This document shows, piece after piece, positions 34,291 to 42,958 of a stretch of DNA of 64,000 bases (positions are counted from its first letter, which is position 1; each line of letters starts with the position of its first letter). The DNA is from Flavobacterium sp. (lineage in GTDB: Bacteria; Bacteroidota; Bacteroidia; Flavobacteriales; Flavobacteriaceae). The DNA lies in NCBI RefSeq assembly GCF_024642105.1, contig NZ_JAHEBT010000053.1, positions 1 to 64,000 of the forward strand, given 5' to 3'. The notes beneath the pieces were generated by a model. That model was not told the DNA's origin. It ran no database searches and worked only from the letters and a program-made list of their open reading frames with translations. The position numbers were made by a program, and so were the translations under genes.

Positions 34291-34725
34291 TTATTTTTCG
34301 ATTTTTCGTTTGGGCAATACCATATTCGTCAATTTACAAAGCGAAATCAATTGGTCATTTTCATCTACAATTCGGATTTCCCAAAGGTGAATACTTTTCC
34401 CTTTGTGGATAATTTTGGCGGTAGCAGTCACTATTCCGTTGCGTTTTGACTTCAAATGATTGGCAGCAATCTCAATGCCTCGCACCTCACTCAACTCAGG
34501 ATTTACAAACAACATCGATGCGGCACTACCCACACTTTCTGCCAAAGCGACTGTAGCACCTCCATGCAACAACCCCATAGGCTGATGCACCGAAGGATTC
34601 ACGGGCATCGTGGCCACTAAGAAATCTTCCCCTGCATCTACATATTCAATATTCAAGGTTCCCATCAAGGTGGTTTTTGCAAATCCGTTACAATAATCTA
34701 ATATCTTTTGTTTATCGAATGACAT
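34291..34725 (-). CDS. PaaI/YbgC-type hotdog thioesterase, probable DHNA-CoA thioesterase
   Basis: A 144-residue single hotdog domain. QPMGLLHGGATVALAESVGSAAS (about 46-68) contains the HGG motif and the catalytic Glu of the family (E62 region). IEIAANHLKSKRNGIVTATAKIIHKGKSIHLWEIRI follows the EntH/MenI pattern. The gene lies 12 bases upstream of the isochorismate synthase gene on the same strand, so hydrolysis of 1,4-dihydroxy-2-naphthoyl-CoA in menaquinone synthesis is the most likely job. A general aryl-CoA thioesterase is the alternative. Confidence 0.87.
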   Translation of the reverse strand: MSFDKQKILDYCNGFAKTTLMGTLNIEYVDAGEDFLVATMPVNPSVHQPMGLLHGGATVALAESVGSAASMLFVNPELSEVRGIEIAANHLKSKRNGIVTATAKIIHKGKSIHLWEIRIVDENDQLISLCKLTNMVLPKRKIEK

Positions 34726-34781
34726 AATTAGGGTTTTGAAGATGTAAAAATAACCAAATTTATCGAAATCAAACTACACAA

Positions 34782-35040
34782 ATATCGTCCCTACGGGGCT
34801 ACTACCAAAATATAACTCCTACGGAGTTATCAATCATAAAATTGAATAGTTAATCCCGTTAGGGATTATATTTCGGTAACATAAGAAATATAAGCATGAA
34901 GAATCCCTCTAGGAATGAAATATAGCGAAATCTAAATCCTATCGAGTTATCAACCACAAAATTGAAAGCTAATCCCGTTAGGGATTGTATTTCGGTAACA
35001 ATAAGTGGTGAGGAGAGAAAAATCCCGTTAGGGATGATAT
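34782..35040. repeat. REP-like palindrome array downstream of a RAYT gene
   Basis: The 315-bp gap contains at least three exact or near-exact copies of the hairpin AATCCCGTTAGGGATT (34852, 34971, and 35021 ending GGGAT), each followed by TATATTTCGGTAAC-like or TATATTT sequence. Degenerate copies are TAACTCCTACGGAGTTA (34813-34829), a CCCTACGGGG copy near 34790, and GAATCCCTCTAGGAAT near 34901. Two blocks of about 70 bases (34816-34880 and 34936-34999) are imperfect direct duplicates. The array ends at the transposase stop codon. Confidence 0.85.
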
Positions 35041-35502
35041 TTAAATTAAATCTTTAAAAACATATCTTTCATCATAATCAATTTCAAAAGCGTTCAAAAA
35101 ATCTAAATATTCTTCGTTAAACGTTTTTACTTGGTGCCTCTTTTCTTGATTTTGGATATACTTAATCACATTTTGAACGTGTGATTTAGAATACGAGAAA
35201 GCACCATAGCCTTCTTGCCATTCAAACTTGACCTTTAAAAATTTTTTCTCATTGATCCATTTTGATGAATTCGCTTTAATATCCTGCATCAAATCAGAAA
35301 CCGACTGAGATGGTCGCATTCCTACTAAAATATGAAGATGATCTGGCATTCCATTTATAGCCAACAATTTATGATTATGCGCTTTGATTATTCCCGAAAT
35401 ATATTGGTACAACTCCTCTTTAAAGGAAGAATGAATAAGTCCTTTTCTGTATTTTACTGCAAATACAAATTGGAGATGAATTTTGGTATAGGTATTCGGC
35501 AT
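35041..35502 (-). CDS. REP-associated tyrosine transposase (RAYT, IS200/Y1 family)
   Basis: A 153-residue Y1 HUH nuclease. The metal-binding HxH motif is H55-L-H57 in GMPDHLHILV, and the catalytic tyrosine is Y115 in VIKYIQNQEKRH. The N-terminal TKIHLQFVFAVKYRK and EWQEGYGAFSYSKSHV are typical of the IS200-like/RAYT group. Such enzymes nick single-stranded palindromic (REP) ends. The gene looks intact. It is followed at its 3' side by an array of small palindromes, the expected substrates, and has no typical IS200 ends visible on the 5' side, which favours a domesticated RAYT over a mobile IS. Confidence 0.92.
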   Translation of the reverse strand: MPNTYTKIHLQFVFAVKYRKGLIHSSFKEELYQYISGIIKAHNHKLLAINGMPDHLHILVGMRPSQSVSDLMQDIKANSSKWINEKKFLKVKFEWQEGYGAFSYSKSHVQNVIKYIQNQEKRHQVKTFNEEYLDFLNAFEIDYDERYVFKDLI

Positions 35503-35596
35503 AGATTTGGGTTCAATTGGGATTGGATATAAAGTTAGAAAATATGTTGTTAAAGCATATCAAATTATTCGTTATTTTTACCAAAAAACTAAACCC

Positions 35597-37099
35597 ATGC
35601 AACTGAATCGATTGTTCTTTCTTATCGGAATCCTAGTTACGGTGTGTGCCTGCCGTTCCGATTTTGAGACCATTGCCAGTAAAGGAGATTTAGTTTTTTC
35701 TCAAGACACTATTTATTTAGATACTGTTTTTAGTACCATTGGTTCGAGTACGTTTCAACTCAAAGTGTACAATAAAAGTAACGAAGACATTGCTATTCCT
35801 TCGATTCAATTAGGCAAAGGACTCAATTCCAAATACCGAATGACGGTGGACGGCATGTCGGGCAATCAAGGGAAACTATTTCAAGACGTAACGCTTTTAG
35901 CCAAGGACAGTCTCTATATTTTTATAGAAACTACCGTCAATGCGGCAGATGCCAATCCGACCGACTTTTTATATACTGACCAAATCCAATTTGGTAGTGG
36001 ATCCAACCTTCAAAAAGTAGAATTGGTAACTCTAGTCAAGGATGCTATTTTCCTTTTTCCACAGCGATTGTCCAACGGAAGCAAAGAGACAATACCTGTT
36101 GGTAACAAAACCGTCGAAGGTTTTTATTTAGACGATACCAAATTGCATTTTACCAATCAAAAAGCCTACGTAATTTATGGTTATGCTGGTGTTCCCTCAG
36201 GAAAAACCGCTGTTTTTGATGCAGGTACAAGGGTTTATTTTCATGCCAATTCAGGATTGATTGTGGTCAATAATGCTTCGCTTCAAATTAACGGCAGCAG
36301 TTCTTCAACCAGCCAACTCGAAAATGAAGTCGTTTTTCAAGGCGACCGACTTCAATCGGATTATGCTGATGTGCCTGGACAATGGGAAACGGTTTGGCTC
36401 AACGAAGGAGCTATTAATAACAATATTAATCACCTAACAATTAAAAACGCATCCATCGGCTTGTTAATTCAAAATAACAATGGCAACAATGTGAGCATTA
36501 AAAACACACAAATTTACAATTCAACCCACTACGGAATTTTTGCCCAAAACGGAAAAATAACTGCTGAGAATTTGGTAATTAATAATGCAGGAGAAGCTGC
36601 TTTAGGGTGTGTTTATGGCGGAAATTACACGTTTAGCCATTGCACTTTCAACAACAATTGGAATAGTTCTAGTCAACAGGCTGTCACATTGAGCAATTTC
36701 AAATTGGGTGTCGTTCCCGAAACGAATGCACTTAGTAAAGCGACTTTCAATAATTGCATTATTTATGGTGCCTACTCTAACGAATTGGAATTGAATAAGA
36801 AAACAGGAGCCGCTTTTGAATACCAATTCAATAATTGCCTCATCAAAATGGATTCGAAATCAGCGGCAACCAATCCGTTATACCAATTCACTACTGATGC
36901 AGCCCATTACAAAGCCATTATCTTAAATCAAGATCCTAAATTCCAAAGTGTTTCTAAAAACAAACTCAATATTGACGGGACTTCGGCTGCTTTCGCAAAA
37001 GGAAATTCCACTTATTTAATTCCGCTAGATATTACGGGAACCACCCGAACTTTACCTCCGGATTTGGGTGCCTACCAAAGCAAACCTTTTGTTAACTAA
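35597..37099 (+). CDS. Right-handed parallel beta-helix lipoprotein
   Basis: A 500-residue exported protein. I chose ATG 35597 because MQLNRLFFLIGILVTVCAC is a lipoprotein signal with the lipobox ending at Cys20; a longer in-frame start at 35507 would add 30 basic residues. After an N-terminal Ig-like region (about 20-150, DLVFSQDTIYLDTVFSTIGSS), repeated Asn-rich rungs such as IKNASIGLLIQNNNGNNVSIKN and HYGIFAQNGKITAENLVINNAG build a beta-helix (about 200-450). Such folds often bind or cut polysaccharide, but no catalytic residues are recognised. It reads towards purL with an 84-base gap. Confidence 0.82.
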   Translation: MQLNRLFFLIGILVTVCACRSDFETIASKGDLVFSQDTIYLDTVFSTIGSSTFQLKVYNKSNEDIAIPSIQLGKGLNSKYRMTVDGMSGNQGKLFQDVTLLAKDSLYIFIETTVNAADANPTDFLYTDQIQFGSGSNLQKVELVTLVKDAIFLFPQRLSNGSKETIPVGNKTVEGFYLDDTKLHFTNQKAYVIYGYAGVPSGKTAVFDAGTRVYFHANSGLIVVNNASLQINGSSSSTSQLENEVVFQGDRLQSDYADVPGQWETVWLNEGAINNNINHLTIKNASIGLLIQNNNGNNVSIKNTQIYNSTHYGIFAQNGKITAENLVINNAGEAALGCVYGGNYTFSHCTFNNNWNSSSQQAVTLSNFKLGVVPETNALSKATFNNCIIYGAYSNELELNKKTGAAFEYQFNNCLIKMDSKSAATNPLYQFTTDAAHYKAIILNQDPKFQSVSKNKLNIDGTSAAFAKGNSTYLIPLDITGTTRTLPPDLGAYQSKPFVN

Positions 37100-37126
37100 T
37101 TTTTCATAAGTCTTTGCTTTTGTTAC

Positions 37127-37157
37127 TTGCTCGAACTATTTATTTAAACTAAATTTG
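37127..37157 (+). promoter_or_regulatory. Promoter of purL
   Basis: TTG at 37127-37129 and TAAATTTG at 37150-37157 (exact match to the Bacteroidota -7 box TAnnTTTG) are 20 bases apart. The start codon is 26 bases beyond. No PurR-type or PRPP-riboswitch structure is evident in the short leader. Confidence 0.7.
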
Positions 37158-37183
37158 CATCGCAATACAACAAACTCAATACA

Positions 37184-40100
37184 ATGATTCATTTCTTTGA
37201 AAACCAAAGTAAAACTGTTTTTGCCGTTCAAACGCAAAACGAAATTTCGGCTGAAGACATTTCAAAACTAAACTGGCTTTTTGCCGACGCGCATAAAATT
37301 GAGAAATCCGTCATAGCGGATTTTTTTGTTGGTCCACGCGCCACTATGATTACGCCTTGGAGTACCAATGCCGTTGAAATTACTCAAAATATGGGGATTT
37401 CAGGAATCATTCGAATTGAAGAATTTTACCCAGCCTCGGAAGATTTTACCGATTTCGACCCGATGCTTTCCCAAAAATATACTGAACTACACCAAGATAT
37501 TTTCACCATCAATGTTACACCAGAACCAATTTTAAATATTGAAGACATTGATGCCTACAACAAAAAAGAAGGTTTGGCTTTAAGCCCAGAAGAAGTAGAA
37601 TATTTAGATAATTTATCGACTAAATTAGGTCGTAAATTAACCGACTCTGAAATCTTTGCTTTTTCGCAAGCCAATTCAGAACACTGTCGTCATAAAATTT
37701 TCAACGGAACTTTCGTAATTGATGGTGAAGAAAAAGAAACTTCTTTATTCAAATTAATCAAGAAAACATCTCAAGAAAATCCAAACGATATTGTTTCGGC
37801 TTACAAAGACAATGTGGCTTTTCTTAAAGGACCTAAAGTACAGCAATTTGCACCAAAAACGGCTGACAAACCTGATTTTTATGAAGTAAAAGAATTCGAT
37901 TCGGTTATTTCATTAAAAGCCGAAACCCACAACTTCCCTACTACTGTGGAGCCTTTTAACGGTGCTGCTACAGGATCTGGAGGAGAAATTCGTGACCGTT
38001 TAGCAGGCGGACAAGGTTCGTTGCCTTTGGCAGGAACTGCAGTGTATATGACTTCGTATTCTCGATTGGAAGCCAATAGAAATTGGGAAAATGGTGTTGC
38101 CGAAAGAAAATGGTTGTACCAAACTCCGATGGATATTTTGATCAAAGCGTCAAATGGTGCTTCTGATTTTGGAAATAAATTTGGACAACCCCTAATTACG
38201 GGTTCTGTTTTAACTTTTGAACACCAAGAAAATGCTTCGACAGGCTCAGCACAGGCTAGAAAATTGGGTTACGATAAAGTAATTATGCAAGCGGGCGGAA
38301 TTGGGTACGGAAAATTAGATCAAGCGATAAAACACAAACCGTCAGCGGGCGATAAAATCGTTATTTTAGGTGGCGAAAATTATAGAATTGGAATGGGGGG
38401 TGCTGCGGTTTCTTCAGCAGACACTGGTGCTTTTGGTTCAGGAATTGAATTAAATGCGATCCAACGTTCGAATCCAGAAATGCAGAAACGTGCTGCCAAT
38501 GCCATCCGTGGATTAGTAGAAAGTGACACCAATCCTATTGTATCGATACACGATCACGGTGCGGGTGGACACTTGAATTGCCTTTCAGAATTAGTAGAAG
38601 ATACTGGTGGTTTGATTGATTTAGACAAATTACCTGTGGGCGATCCTACGCTTTCTGCTAAAGAAATCATTGGTAACGAATCTCAAGAAAGAATGGGATT
38701 GGTTATTGGTCAAAAAGACATCGATACCTTACAACGCATTGCCGACAGAGAACGTTCTCCAATGTACCAGGTGGGTGATGTTACTAACGATCATCGTTTT
38801 ACTTTTGAATCGAAATCTACTGGGTTGAAACCAATGGATTATGCTCTAGAAGATTTCTTTGGCAGTTCGCCAAAAACCATAATGACTGATACAACGGTAG
38901 CGTACAACTACAAAGACGTTCAATACGATGCGACTCAATTCACTTCGTATTTAAAAGAAGTATTGCAATTAGAAGCGGTAGCTTGTAAAGACTGGTTGAC
39001 GAATAAAGTCGATCGTTGTGTGGGTGGAAAAGTAGCCAAACAACAATGTGTTGGACCTTTGCAATTACCTTTAAACAACTGCGGTGTAATGGCTTTGGAC
39101 TATAACGGAAAAGAAGGAATTGCCACTTCTATTGGTCACGCCCCTATTGCGGCTTTAATTGACCCTGTAGCCGGAAGTAGAAATGCGATTGCCGAATCTT
39201 TATCGAATATTGTTTGGGCGCCAATCAAAGACGGATTGAAAGGAATTTCATTGTCAGCCAACTGGATGTGGGCCTGTAAAAATGAAGGAGAAGATGCCCG
39301 TTTGTATGCTGCTGTTGAAGGATGTTCGGATTTTGCTATCGAATTAGGAATCAATATTCCAACAGGAAAAGATTCGCTTTCTATGAAGCAAAAATACCCT
39401 AACGACGAAGTAATCGCGCCAGGAACTGTTATCATCTCGGCAGGTGGTAACTGTACTGATATTAAAAAAGTAGTAGAACCTGTATTCAGATTCCCTGGCG
39501 AGGGAATGACAGGTGGATCTATTTATTATATCAATTTGTCACAAGACGAATTCCAATTAGGAGGTTCTTCTTTTGCACAAATATTGAATACTATTGGTTC
39601 TGAAACTTCAACAATTAAGGATGCTGCTTTCTTCAAAAAAGCATTCAATACTGTTCAAGAATTAATTGGTGCCAACCAAATTGTTGCAGGACATGACATT
39701 GGAAGTGGTGGATTAATCACTACGCTATTAGAACTATGTTTTGCCGATGTGAATTTAGGAGCGCAATTGAATTTTAGTGCTTTTGCAGAAAAAGACCTAG
39801 TTAAAATTCTTTTTGCTGAAAATATTGGATTGGTGTTGCAAGCCAAATCAGATGCTGAAGTTGAAGCAAAATTGAATGCGAATCAAATTGAGTTCTTCAA
39901 AATAGGAAACGTAACGAATACCGCTACCTTAGAAATCGCTGATTGGAAATTAGACATTGCTGAATACCGCGATGTTTGGTTCAAAACTTCGTTTTTATTA
40001 GACCAAAAGCAAGCGAAAAACGGAACAGCAAAAGAGCGTTTCGACAATTATAAAAATCAAGCGCTACAATTTAGTTTTCCAACTCATTTTACAGGAAAAA

Positions 40101-40873
40101 AACCAGTTATTGACGCGAGTAAACCACGTCCTAAAGCAGCGATTATTCGTGAAAAAGGAAGTAATTCGGAACGCGAAATGGCCAATGCGATGTACTTGGC
40201 TGGATTTGATGTAAAAGACGTTCACATGACTGATTTGATTTCGGGTCGTGAAACTTTAGAAGACATTCAATTTATTGGAGCCGTAGGTGGTTTTTCTAAC
40301 TCGGATGTATTAGGATCAGCCAAAGGTTGGGCCGGTGCCTTTTTATACAATGAAAAAGCAAAAACGGCTTTAACTAATTTCTACAAAAGAGAAGATACTT
40401 TGTCTGTAGGGATTTGTAACGGATGTCAGTTGTTGATGGAATTGGAATTAATCAATCCAGAACACGAAGTACATGGAAAAATGCACCACAACAACAGCCA
40501 CAAACACGAAAGTATTTTTACTTCAGTAAAAGTACAAGAGAATAATTCGGTGATGTTGTCTAGTTTAGCAGGCAGTACTTTAGGTGTTTGGGTATCTCAT
40601 GGTGAAGGAAAATTCAATTTACCAATGGGCGAAGAAAAATATAACATTGTAGCTAAATACGGTTACGAAGGGTATCCTGCCAATCCAAACGGTTCTGATT
40701 ACAATACGGCTATGCTCTGTGATGCAACAGGTCGCCACTTGGTAATGATGCCACATATTGAGCGTTCCATTTTCCAATGGAATTGGGCTAATTATCCAAA
40801 AGACAGAAACGACGAAGTTACTCCTTGGGAAGAAGCCTTTGTCAATGCCAGAAAATGGATTGAGAATAAATAA
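37184..40873 (+). CDS. purL: Phosphoribosylformylglycinamidine synthase PurL (large single-chain form)
   Basis: PurL catalyses the fourth step of purine synthesis, amidating FGAR with glutamine-derived ammonia and ATP. The 1229-residue chain is the large form: N-terminal PurS-like part, tandem AIRS-like synthase domains with KAETHNFPTTVEPFNGAATGSGGEIRD-type and IHDHGAGGHLN motifs, and a C-terminal glutamine amidotransferase with C1078 (GICNGC), H1191 and E1193 (PHIERS). An 8-residue insert ASTGSAQA at 351-358, encoded by a 24-base repeat-like sequence, interrupts the loop before LGYDKVIMQAGG. All catalytic residues remain, so activity is expected. It is monocistronic, ending in a bidirectional terminator. 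Confidence 0.97.
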   Translation: MIHFFENQSKTVFAVQTQNEISAEDISKLNWLFADAHKIEKSVIADFFVGPRATMITPWSTNAVEITQNMGISGIIRIEEFYPASEDFTDFDPMLSQKYTELHQDIFTINVTPEPILNIEDIDAYNKKEGLALSPEEVEYLDNLSTKLGRKLTDSEIFAFSQANSEHCRHKIFNGTFVIDGEEKETSLFKLIKKTSQENPNDIVSAYKDNVAFLKGPKVQQFAPKTADKPDFYEVKEFDSVISLKAETHNFPTTVEPFNGAATGSGGEIRDRLAGGQGSLPLAGTAVYMTSYSRLEANRNWENGVAERKWLYQTPMDILIKASNGASDFGNKFGQPLITGSVLTFEHQENASTGSAQARKLGYDKVIMQAGGIGYGKLDQAIKHKPSAGDKIVILGGENYRIGMGGAAVSSADTGAFGSGIELNAIQRSNPEMQKRAANAIRGLVESDTNPIVSIHDHGAGGHLNCLSELVEDTGGLIDLDKLPVGDPTLSAKEIIGNESQERMGLVIGQKDIDTLQRIADRERSPMYQVGDVTNDHRFTFESKSTGLKPMDYALEDFFGSSPKTIMTDTTVAYNYKDVQYDATQFTSYLKEVLQLEAVACKDWLTNKVDRCVGGKVAKQQCVGPLQLPLNNCGVMALDYNGKEGIATSIGHAPIAALIDPVAGSRNAIAESLSNIVWAPIKDGLKGISLSANWMWACKNEGEDARLYAAVEGCSDFAIELGINIPTGKDSLSMKQKYPNDEVIAPGTVIISAGGNCTDIKKVVEPVFRFPGEGMTGGSIYYINLSQDEFQLGGSSFAQILNTIGSETSTIKDAAFFKKAFNTVQELIGANQIVAGHDIGSGGLITTLLELCFADVNLGAQLNFSAFAEKDLVKILFAENIGLVLQAKSDAEVEAKLNANQIEFFKIGNVTNTATLEIADWKLDIAEYRDVWFKTSFLLDQKQAKNGTAKERFDNYKNQALQFSFPTHFTGKKPVIDASKPRPKAAIIREKGSNSEREMANAMYLAGFDVKDVHMTDLISGRETLEDIQFIGAVGGFSNSDVLGSAKGWAGAFLYNEKAKTALTNFYKREDTLSVGICNGCQLLMELELINPEHEVHGKMHHNNSHKHESIFTSVKVQENNSVMLSSLAGSTLGVWVSHGEGKFNLPMGEEKYNIVAKYGYEGYPANPNGSDYNTAMLCDATGRHLVMMPHIERSIFQWNWANYPKDRNDEVTPWEEAFVNARKWIENK
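38234..38257 (+). repeat. Repeat-like 24-base in-frame insertion in purL
   Basis: Positions 38234-38257 encode ASTGSAQA and contain ACAGGCT twice (38240-38246 and 38251-38257) around TCAGC. The sequence class TTCGACAGGCTCAGC resembles, from memory, a dispersed intergenic repeat of Flavobacteria. Removing exactly these 24 bases would join EN to RKLGYDKV, the normal family reading. Confidence 0.7.
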
Positions 40874-40902
40874 AAAAAAGCGACCAAATTGGTCGCTTTT
40901 TT
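40874..40902. terminator. Bidirectional terminator between purL and the sulfatase-like gene
   Basis: A 12-bp stem AAAAAAGCGACC/GGTCGCTTTTTT with an AAATT loop, flanked by A and T runs, lies directly at the purL stop codon and 11 bases before the convergent stop at 40913. Confidence 0.9.
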
Positions 40903-40912
40903 CATTTATTGT

Positions 40913-42841
40913 CTATCGAGAATGTTCTCCTAACTTTCTATCCATCACTCTTGCCATATAATCTTGCAGATAGGCTTTACATTTTAATTCAATTAAATCC
41001 ATTTCGGCATTTCTTTTAGTAATTAAATTACGTTTTAAATCTTTATCGTTTTTGGCATAGAAACCAATCACTTTATTACCATCAAATGTACAGATATAAT
41101 TGCCACTCATAAATTGGTACAAATTAGCCGAATAACGTATAACAAATGGCTGAACTACTTTATCACCAATAAGACTTCTACCCCAACTTCTAAATGGTTT
41201 ATTATAGCCTATCAAATCCAAAATAGTGGGGTATAAATCTATTTGTTGTGCATACTCTTTATGTTCTCCAACTAAATTAGAATTGGGCTTATAAATCATC
41301 ATAGCAACAGTATTCTTATTCATTTCTTTCTTATACTCATCATAGAAAATAGTATTTCCATGATCTCCTACAAAAACAAAAATGGTATTATTAAACCATG
41401 TTTCCTTTTTGGCAGAAGCGAAAAATTGTTTCAACGCAAAATCAGTATAGCCAATGCATTGATGAATATTAACATCCCCTTTGGGAAATTTGTTTTTATA
41501 CTTTTCGGGAACTTGATAGGGTTCATGAGAAGTCACTGAAAACAATGTTGTCATAAATGGCTGTTTTTCTTTACTTATTGTAGTATTAAAATATTGAAAA
41601 AAAGGTTCGTCCCAAATTCCCCAAACACCATCAAAATCGGCATCATTATTATATTCGTTTTTTCCGTAATAATGATCAAATCCTAAAATATTAGCATATC
41701 CTAAAAATCCCATAGAACCATTTGGCGCACCATGAAAAAAAGATGTAGAATATCCCTCACTCTTCAAAGTTGAAACTAAGGATTCTGTTTTCTGTTTCGG
41801 ATAAGGCGAAGATGTAAAGGCATCTTTGAATGAAGGGATTCCTGCCAAAACTGATGACATAGCATGAATGGATTTATAACCATTAGCATACGCATTAGTA
41901 AAAATCAAACTATGTTGTGCTAGTGAATCTACAAAAGGCGTATATCCTTTATAATTGGAAATCTTGGAATCTTTGTTAAACGAACCAAAATATTCTTTAG
42001 CATTACTTTCTAAAATAAAAATAACCACATTAAGTTTCGATTTCGGATTATTTTTATAATACTTTATTGGTTGTACAAAGTTGTCAATAGTAGCTTTGTC
42101 AACAAAATTCATTTTTTTGAAATTATTGCTGAACATTGTTCTTATCAAAGCAAAAGGAGTATTCAAAACCACATCGGCTTGAGAAACATTTTTAACATCA
42201 CGACTAGCATCGATCAAATTAATTGGGCGGGTACTCTTTTTGAAATCACCACGAATACCTCCAATGATCAGTGTAGAAATAATTAAAAAGCTAAAAAAAG
42301 AAGTGCCAAAATAAGCAACACCTGGATGGTGTTTAACATACTGAATAGATACTTTTCTATAAAGATAAATCCATAAATAAGAAACGCTGAAAAACAACAC
42401 AAAAACGTGCCAATAATTAACTACAAAATTAATCAACAACAAGAACTTATTACTCTCGTGCTTCAAGGAGTCTAATGCCGCAATAGTCGATCTTCCAAAA
42501 TTAAAACGATAGTAAATAAAATCTACAAAATTTGTAGCGTATCCTAATAAATTAGGCACAAAATACAAATACAGCAAAATTTTTTGATAGCGGCTGCTAT
42601 GATTAATACGTAGTGGTATAATTGAAAAAACAATAAATAAAATATTCAAGTATAGAATAGAAGCAGTATCAAAAGCTAAACCGTGGTAACACATTGCTCC
42701 AATATCAGCTATACCATCAATTTGAATTAAATTTCTGTTGTAAACAAAGAATAAAATTCGGGCAATAAAATAAAATAGATAAGCAAGTAAAATTCTGTAA
42801 AATAACACTTTATACTCATCAAATCTCGGAAAACGGTTCAT
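40913..42841 (-). CDS. Membrane sulfatase-fold protein (LtaS/phosphoglycerol transferase-like)
   Basis: A 642-residue inner-membrane protein with about five N-terminal membrane helices (to about residue 200) and a periplasmic alkaline-phosphatase/sulfatase fold. Motifs are NVVIFILESNAKEYFG (metal-binding Glu), NGYKSIHAMSSVLAGIP with S324 at the nucleophile position, FFHGAPNGSMGF, TLFSVTSHEPY and FVGDHGN with metal Asp-His. The arrangement follows LtaS, OpgB and EptA-like families. Gram-negative members usually move phosphoglycerol or phosphoethanolamine onto envelope glycans; the acceptor is unknown here. Ser rather than Thr at the nucleophile is a family variation as far as I recall. Confidence 0.85.
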   Translation of the reverse strand: MNRFPRFDEYKVLFYRILLAYLFYFIARILFFVYNRNLIQIDGIADIGAMCYHGLAFDTASILYLNILFIVFSIIPLRINHSSRYQKILLYLYFVPNLLGYATNFVDFIYYRFNFGRSTIAALDSLKHESNKFLLLINFVVNYWHVFVLFFSVSYLWIYLYRKVSIQYVKHHPGVAYFGTSFFSFLIISTLIIGGIRGDFKKSTRPINLIDASRDVKNVSQADVVLNTPFALIRTMFSNNFKKMNFVDKATIDNFVQPIKYYKNNPKSKLNVVIFILESNAKEYFGSFNKDSKISNYKGYTPFVDSLAQHSLIFTNAYANGYKSIHAMSSVLAGIPSFKDAFTSSPYPKQKTESLVSTLKSEGYSTSFFHGAPNGSMGFLGYANILGFDHYYGKNEYNNDADFDGVWGIWDEPFFQYFNTTISKEKQPFMTTLFSVTSHEPYQVPEKYKNKFPKGDVNIHQCIGYTDFALKQFFASAKKETWFNNTIFVFVGDHGNTIFYDEYKKEMNKNTVAMMIYKPNSNLVGEHKEYAQQIDLYPTILDLIGYNKPFRSWGRSLIGDKVVQPFVIRYSANLYQFMSGNYICTFDGNKVIGFYAKNDKDLKRNLITKRNAEMDLIELKCKAYLQDYMARVMDRKLGEHSR

Positions 42842-42958
42842 CTACTATATTAAAAAATTATATCGACAAAATTAGACATTTGCCTGCAACAATTTTAAAT
42901 TTTAAATAAATATTGTGAATCCGCATAAATTAATTAATTTGCATAAAATTTATACTAA

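Noticed and set aside
34782..35040. CRISPR array
   Set aside because: The repeats are short palindromes with unequal spacing, some inside larger duplicated blocks, and there are no cas genes; the adjoining RAYT explains them better.
35507..35596. Longer start of the beta-helix protein
   Set aside because: The additional 30 residues would hide the lipoprotein signal that begins at 35597.
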